This document shows positions 60,004-64,000 of a stretch of 64,000 bases of DNA, one piece after another. A program made the position numbers and the translations under genes. The notes under the pieces were generated by a model that was not told the origin of the DNA, made no database searches, and saw nothing but the letters and a program-made list of their open reading frames with translations. Origin of the DNA: an uncultured Paracoccaceae bacterium (GTDB lineage Bacteria; Pseudomonadota; Alphaproteobacteria; Rhodobacterales; Rhodobacteraceae); assembly GCA_947495795.1 (NCBI GenBank), contig CANMAI010000010.1, positions 62,001-126,000 on the forward strand, read 5' to 3'. Each line of letters begins with the position of its first letter. Within the stretch, counting starts at the first letter, position 1.

Positions 60004-61197
60004 ATGAAACATCTTGAGATGAACCGCCGGACGCTTTTGCGCAACGCCCTCTTTCTCGGCTGTTCGGCGGCGGCCAACCCGCTGATCACGCCGATGACCT
60101 TTGCCGCGACACCGTGGGACAACCGCCTTGTGGTGATCGTGCTGCGGGGTGCGATGGACGGGCTGGACGTGGTGCAGCCTTATGGCGACAGCAACCTTGC
60201 GGGCTGGCGGCCCAACCTGATTGCAGGAGAGGCGGCGGGTGCATCGGATCTGGACGGGTTCTTCTCGCTGCATTCCGGGCTGGAAGGCCTCAAGCCGATG
60301 TGGAAGAGCGGGGAACTCGCGTTCGCGCATGCTGTTTCAACCCCATATCGCGACAAGCGGAGCCATTTTGACGGGCAGGATCTGCTGGAAAACGGTGGCA
60401 ACTCGCCCGATGGCGGGCTGACACCGGGCAAGGATGGGTGGTTGAACAGGGTGCTGAGCCTTGTGCCGGGAACGACGACGGAGACGGCCCTGGCGGTGGG
60501 CCGCGATCAGCCGCTGATCCTTGAAGGTGCCGCGCGGACGGCAAGCTGGTCTCCTGAGAGTGACCTTGATCTCTCACCGCAGGCGGAGCTGCTTCTGAAT
60601 TCGATCTACAGGAATGATCCCCTGTTTGCGGAGGCCAACACGCTGGCGCTTTCCCTTTCCGAAAGCCGTGATGCGCCGGAGGGGATGACGGCGCAGAAGG
60701 CGGCGCGTGCGGAGGCTCTGGCGGAATTTGCGGCCGAGCGGCTGAACCTCGAAAGCCGGATCGCGGCATTTTCCATAGGCGGGTGGGATAGCCACGTGCG
60801 CCAGCCGCAGGTAATCCGGCGCGCGTTGGGCGAGCTGCAGACAGCGCTTCTGACGCTGAAGGCGGGCCTCGGGGCGAACTGGAACAAGACCGTGGTCGTG
60901 TGCATGACCGAGTTTGGCCGGACGGTGCGCGAGAACGGGAACCGGGGCACGGACCACGGCACGGGCGGTGCGATGGTGATGGCGGGCGGTGCGCTGCGGG
61001 GCGGCAAGGTGCACGGACAGTGGCCCGGGCTGGCGGCGGCGGATCTTTACCGTGAGCGCGACCTGATGCCGACCGACGATGTGCGCCGCTACGCAGCCTG
61101 GGCGATGCGCGATCTCTTCTCACTGGAGAAGGGCGATCTGGAGCGCACGGTGTTCCCGGGCGTTGATCTTGGCACCGACCCGCGCCTGCTGGCCTGA
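60004..61197 (+). CDS. DUF1501-family protein with Tat signal
   Basis: 397 residues. The N-terminus MKHLEMNRRTLLRNALFLG is a twin-arginine signal followed by a hydrophobic stretch, so folded export to the periplasm is likely. The body has LVVIVLRGAMDGLDVVQPYG, RDKRSHFDGQDLLENGG and VVVCMTEFGRTVRENGNRGT then DHGTGGAM, the metal-site-like motifs of DUF1501 (distant relatives of sulfatases/alkaline phosphatases). Partner of the DUF1800 gene upstream. A GC-rich hairpin follows the stop. Confidence 0.87.
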   Translation: MKHLEMNRRTLLRNALFLGCSAAANPLITPMTFAATPWDNRLVVIVLRGAMDGLDVVQPYGDSNLAGWRPNLIAGEAAGASDLDGFFSLHSGLEGLKPMWKSGELAFAHAVSTPYRDKRSHFDGQDLLENGGNSPDGGLTPGKDGWLNRVLSLVPGTTTETALAVGRDQPLILEGAARTASWSPESDLDLSPQAELLLNSIYRNDPLFAEANTLALSLSESRDAPEGMTAQKAARAEALAEFAAERLNLESRIAAFSIGGWDSHVRQPQVIRRALGELQTALLTLKAGLGANWNKTVVVCMTEFGRTVRENGNRGTDHGTGGAMVMAGGALRGGKVHGQWPGLAAADLYRERDLMPTDDVRRYAAWAMRDLFSLEKGDLERTVFPGVDLGTDPRLLA

Positions 61198-61212
61198 CCC
61201 TTTGAGGGGGTG

Positions 61213-61247
61213 CCGGGACGGCCGGGCATTGAGCCCGCCCGCCCCGG
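61213..61247 (+). terminator. GC-rich hairpin after the DUF1501 gene
   Basis: CCGGGACGGCCGGGC and GCCCGCCCGCCCCGG pair over 15 positions with two mismatches and a short loop, starting 15 bp after the stop. A weak pyrimidine-rich run (CTTTCCTC) follows about 10 bp later. Confidence 0.55.
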
Positions 61248-61421
61248 CCTTGGCGCTTTCCTCGTCTGTGGGGTGCTGCCGCTGGTTTTGTGCCGGGAGG
61301 GCTGTGTAACGCCGGAGACCCTTGGCTTTTCATCTGCGATCGACCAGTTCAGGGGCCAAATCTGAAACTGACCGCGCTATCGCGGCACGCTGCAAGCCAG
61401 TGTGAGTTAGCGACGGTTCAT
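61248..61421. other. non-coding stretch before repeat copy B
   Basis: No gene or RNA recognised. It links the end of the core DUF1800/DUF1501 region with the palindromic repeat. Confidence 0.4.
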
Positions 61422-61519
61422 AGCGTGTGGCTTAAACTTGACTCACCTATCGTTGCCTGAAATCAAAGATTTCAACGCATTAGGCGGTAAGGCATGTGTC
61501 AGGTTAAAGGCCACACGCT
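61422..61519. repeat. palindromic dispersed repeat, copy B
   Basis: A 98-bp near-palindrome with outer arms AGCGTGTGGC on both strands and inner arms closing on GAAATC/GATTTC around 61466. Compared with copy A (49079-49177), the arm position GTTT in A is GTGT in B on both strands, so pairing is kept while sequence changes. It sits between convergent transcripts, 93 bp beyond the histidine phosphatase stop. Confidence 0.7.
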
Positions 61520-61612
61520 TTAGCCTCAGCCTCAATCGCGCAACTCTTGTGTGCGTGGCCCAGACTGCGCGCACGGCAAATGTGTCGGAGAGGATCACAG
61601 CTTCGACTGGCC

Positions 61613-62215
61613 TCAATCGGGTGCGGCGAAATCCAGATTGCCGGGGAGATAGTTGAACAATTCCAGACGCGGGGGTTTCCCCATGCCCAGACGAAATGCA
61701 CTCAGGCTTGCGGGGGCTACGGGAATGATATGCGCAGGGTCGAGACCGATATAGCGTTGCAAGATCGCGCGGATGACGCCGCCATGGCAAACGACGAGCA
61801 GATTTTCGCAGGGCACGTGGCGTTCTGCCTCGATCACGCCGGTGACCCTTGCGACGAAATCCTCCCACGCCTCCCCGCCGGGGGGCGCTACCGTGCCCGC
61901 GCGCCAACCTTGATAGGCGGTCTCGTCTTCTGCCCGGATGTCGTCGATTGAACGACCTGTCCAATCGCCGACATCGATTTCGCGCAACCCTTCGGTAAGC
62001 GGAGGGTTGTCGGCTCCGATCCGATGTGCGGTTTCGCGCACGCGTTCCAGATCGGAAGAGATAGCCCTGCAATGACCGATTTTCGCGATTGTCGGGCGAA
62101 GCGCATCTGCCTGCGCCATTCCCAACGGTGAAAGGCCGACATCCGCCTGCCCCTGAAGTTTGCGCGTGGCGTTCCACTTTGATTGACCGTGACGAACCAG
62201 AAGTAGACGCATCAT
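61613..62215 (-). CDS. histidine phosphatase-family protein (phosphoglycerate mutase-like)
   Basis: 200 residues with the phosphohistidine motif LLLVRHGQSKWNATRKLQGQ, then ADVGLSPLG, GDWTGRS and the second catalytic histidine in LVVCHGGVIRAIL. These are phosphatases or mutases with very varied substrates. ATG 62215 overlaps the ABC ATPase stop (ATGA), so it is part of the importer operon. A phosphatase for an imported phosphorylated compound is possible. Confidence 0.87.
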   Translation of the reverse strand: MMRLLLVRHGQSKWNATRKLQGQADVGLSPLGMAQADALRPTIAKIGHCRAISSDLERVRETAHRIGADNPPLTEGLREIDVGDWTGRSIDDIRAEDETAYQGWRAGTVAPPGGEAWEDFVARVTGVIEAERHVPCENLLVVCHGGVIRAILQRYIGLDPAHIIPVAPASLSAFRLGMGKPPRLELFNYLPGNLDFAAPD

Positions 62216-63270
62216 CCGATCCTCTCGCCATCAGGACCGAACCAGCTGTCGGGCCGGGGCGGTAAGCAAAACTGGATTTTATCGCCAATTCGGGCGTTGA
62301 TCGTGCTGTCCACAATGGCAGTCAGGCGCAGGCCGTCCAACAGTCCGGTCACCATTGTGCGGCCAGCTATGGCACTTGTTTCGACCAGCTCCATCGGTAG
62401 CGTGGTCTCACCCTCGGTTTCACTCAGCGTCAATGTTTCGGCTCGGTACATGGCCAGGCAATCATCGGCTGGCGGGGTGAGTGGCATGTGCCGCCCACCA
62501 ACCTTGTACCCCGTGCCGTTTTTGACGACAGGGATCATGTTGTTGGGGGGCGTGCCGACAAAGGTTGCCACAAAGGCGGTTTCTGGATTGTCGACCAGAT
62601 CGGCGGGTGTTCCGAATTGCTGCATTTTACCTTCATTCATAACCGCGACATGTGTTGCCATTGTCATCGCCTCGATCTGGTCGTGGGTGACGTAAACTGT
62701 CGTTGCTCCGGTTGCGCGGTGCAGGCGCATCAGTTCCGTCCGCATCTCGACGCGCAGTTTCGCATCGAGATTCGACAGAGGCTCGTCGAACAAAAGCACC
62801 GAGGGTTCGGGTGCGATGGTGCGTGCGATGGCGACGCGTTGTTGCTGTCCGCCCGAGATCTCGTTTGGATAACGGTCTGCCAACTGATCGATATCGAGCA
62901 GCTTCAGAACCTCGCGAACCCGCGCGGTGCGATCCGCCTTCGGCATATGGCCAACCTTCAGGGGCCACTCGACATTGCCGCGCACCGACATGTGCGGCCA
63001 GAGCGCATATGACTGGAACACCAGCCCCGAATTGCGTTTCGCGGGATCAACTGACCAATGGCTGTCGCCGTCCGAGACTGTCTGACCATCGAAGACGATC
63101 TGGCCTTTGGAAGGCAGTTCGAGCCCCGCGAGCATACGCAGAAGCGTTGTCTTGCCGCAGCCCGAGGGGCCGAGCAGGACGAGGAACGCGCCGTCGGGAA
63201 CCGAGATCGAGACATCCCTGACTGCCTCGACGTTGCCGAAGCGTTTGGTGAGATTGCGGATTTCCAGCAT
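62212..63270 (-). CDS. ABC importer ATP-binding protein (FbpC/PotA type)
   Basis: 352 residues. The ATPase domain has Walker A GPSGCGKTT, signature ISGGQQQRVAIARTI, Walker B VLLFDEPLSNLDAKLR and H-loop VTHDQIEAM, then a C-terminal TOBE-like region from about 240. This is the layout of Fe3+, spermidine/putrescine, thiosulfate or phosphonate importers. With the two-domain-type permease next to it and the coupled phosphatase gene, a phosphonate- or phosphate-ester-type ligand is one option, Fe3+ another. Confidence 0.9.
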   Translation of the reverse strand: MLEIRNLTKRFGNVEAVRDVSISVPDGAFLVLLGPSGCGKTTLLRMLAGLELPSKGQIVFDGQTVSDGDSHWSVDPAKRNSGLVFQSYALWPHMSVRGNVEWPLKVGHMPKADRTARVREVLKLLDIDQLADRYPNEISGGQQQRVAIARTIAPEPSVLLFDEPLSNLDAKLRVEMRTELMRLHRATGATTVYVTHDQIEAMTMATHVAVMNEGKMQQFGTPADLVDNPETAFVATFVGTPPNNMIPVVKNGTGYKVGGRHMPLTPPADDCLAMYRAETLTLSETEGETTLPMELVETSAIAGRTMVTGLLDGLRLTAIVDSTINARIGDKIQFCLPPRPDSWFGPDGERIG

Positions 63271-63279
63271 GGGATCCCT

Positions 63280-64000
63280 TCAATTCTGCAGCCAGGGCTG
63301 CGATTTTGATTGCAGCCGGTTGGCGATCAAGGTGGCGGTGATGGATAGAAACAGGATCACGACTGTGATCGCGTTGGCGAATTGCCCGAAGCCCTCGGAG
63401 GCATAGCGGTATGCCAGAACCGACAGGACCGGCATCGTGGGCGTGAAGAGCAGGACGACAAGCGACAGATCGCGAATGATCTTGACGAAGATCAGGATGC
63501 CCCCTGCGAAGAGGCCACGCAGTGCCAGTGGCACGGTGATCGCCGCAAGCCTGCGCAAGAATCCGGCACCGGTGATGCGCGCGCTTTCCTCCAGTTCTCC
63601 GCCGACCTGTTGAATCACTGCGCGCCCGGTTTGCACCGAAAAGGGCAGCAGATAGGCGGTGGCAGCGATGACCAGCAGTGCGAAGGTGCCGTAAAGTGCG
63701 GGAAACGGCCCGATCGGTGCGCCGAGATACGCAATATACGCCGCACCGAAGGCGATACCCGGAACCAGAAGCGGCAGAAAGCTGATCTGCGTGATCGCTG
63801 CCGACATCCAGCCCTCGCGAAAACGCGCGGTGGTGTAAGATGCCAGCAGGCCCACGATCATGCCCGTGAAGGCCACCGCAAGGCCGAGCGCCAGCGTGAT
63901 CGCCAGTGCACGGACGATGTCTTCATTATAGGCGATGCCGGGAATGCCCTGGGCGAAGGACGGATCACTCTGGCCGAACCAGTAGTGCAGCGTCCAGCCG
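63280..64000 (-). CDS. ABC importer permease, C-terminal part (cut by window edge)
   Basis: At least 240 residues of a BPD-type permease, with about six hydrophobic segments and the EAA loop ESARITGAGFLRRLAAITVP that contacts the ATPase. The frame stays open to the last base of the window (upstream residues GWTLHYWFGQSDPSFAQG), so the ATG at 63876 is not the start. It fits the FbpB/PhnU-like two-domain permeases that pair with FbpC/PotA ATPases. The gap to the ATPase gene is 9 bp. Confidence 0.88.
   Translation of the reverse strand, partial: GWTLHYWFGQSDPSFAQGIPGIAYNEDIVRALAITLALGLAVAFTGMIVGLLASYTTARFREGWMSAAITQISFLPLLVPGIAFGAAYIAYLGAPIGPFPALYGTFALLVIAATAYLLPFSVQTGRAVIQQVGGELEESARITGAGFLRRLAAITVPLALRGLFAGGILIFVKIIRDLSLVVLLFTPTMPVLSVLAYRYASEGFGQFANAITVVILFLSITATLIANRLQSKSQPWLQN

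Noticed and set aside
1-64000. tRNA, rRNA, tmRNA, CRISPR arrays or an intact insertion sequence
   Set aside because: Looked for T-loop and anticodon patterns, regularly spaced repeats and complete transposase genes with terminal repeats; none found.

Overview
The window is a GC-rich, densely packed chromosomal segment from an alphaproteobacterium, most likely a marine member of the Rhodobacteraceae (Roseobacter group). This assignment is inferred from protein sequences and gene neighbourhoods (fabB-fabI, glnD-murJ, rsmI-yraN-gshB with a divergent LpoA-like lipoprotein, coaBC-dut-moeB, FnrL-type boxes, a BCCT transporter). No search was run. About 65 protein-coding genes are supported, most in translationally coupled runs with ATGA or GTGA overlaps. 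I found no rRNA, tRNA, CRISPR array or replication origin.

Region by region. 1-10 kb: end of fabB, fabI, a coupled M50 membrane protease, two NUDIX hydrolases, Hsp33, CCA-adding enzyme, a tandem LysE exporter pair, two small-domain genes, and a membrane-bound AraC regulator (with a 45-residue membrane miniprotein behind it) divergent from a secreted alpha/beta hydrolase. 10-20 kb: hemF is divergent from a possible long operon. The shared intergenic region holds a perfect FnrL box and an 11-codon leader ORF with a strong ribosome binding site. The operon holds a 95-residue protein, three consecutive half-size ABC exporters, a P-loop kinase-like protein, a small membrane protein, a di-iron hydroxylase and TlyA. 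20-30 kb: VOC protein, RNA methyltransferase, a rhomboid-fold protein lacking both catalytic residues, trpS, a GNAT-DUF2332 fusion, an L,D-transpeptidase, and thiBPQ under a TPP riboswitch.

30.1-34.8 kb is an accessory patch: relics of an L,D-transpeptidase and an IS5-family transposase surround a BCCT transporter (with a 30-codon ORF overlapping its 3' end) and a DUF900 lipoprotein. 34.8-47.2 kb returns to core genes: ketopantoate reductase, aroC, DinB, a HAD enzyme, murJ, glnD, LpoA-like lipoprotein, rsmI, yraN, gshB and an HSL-type esterase. 47.2-49.9 kb is a second accessory patch. It has an orphan gene with a HEPN-like R-x4-H motif, a palindromic repeat, and a deletion scar joining the start of a peptide-type ABC ATPase gene to the end of an alpha-mannosidase gene.

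49.9-61.2 kb: ppk2, a minus-strand run of cofactor and nucleotide genes (coaBC, dut, a membrane GNAT, MoeB/ThiF-like), ribF, a MaoC hydratase, a double GNAT, an M32 carboxypeptidase, and a DUF1800/DUF1501 pair. From 61.4 kb a second copy of the palindromic repeat precedes a minus-strand cluster of a histidine phosphatase and an iron- or polyamine-type ABC importer that runs off the end.

The points most worth following are the FnrL/leader-ORF/triple-ABC locus, the covarying 98-99 bp palindromic repeat pair, the ABC/mannosidase scar, and the HEPN-like orphan.
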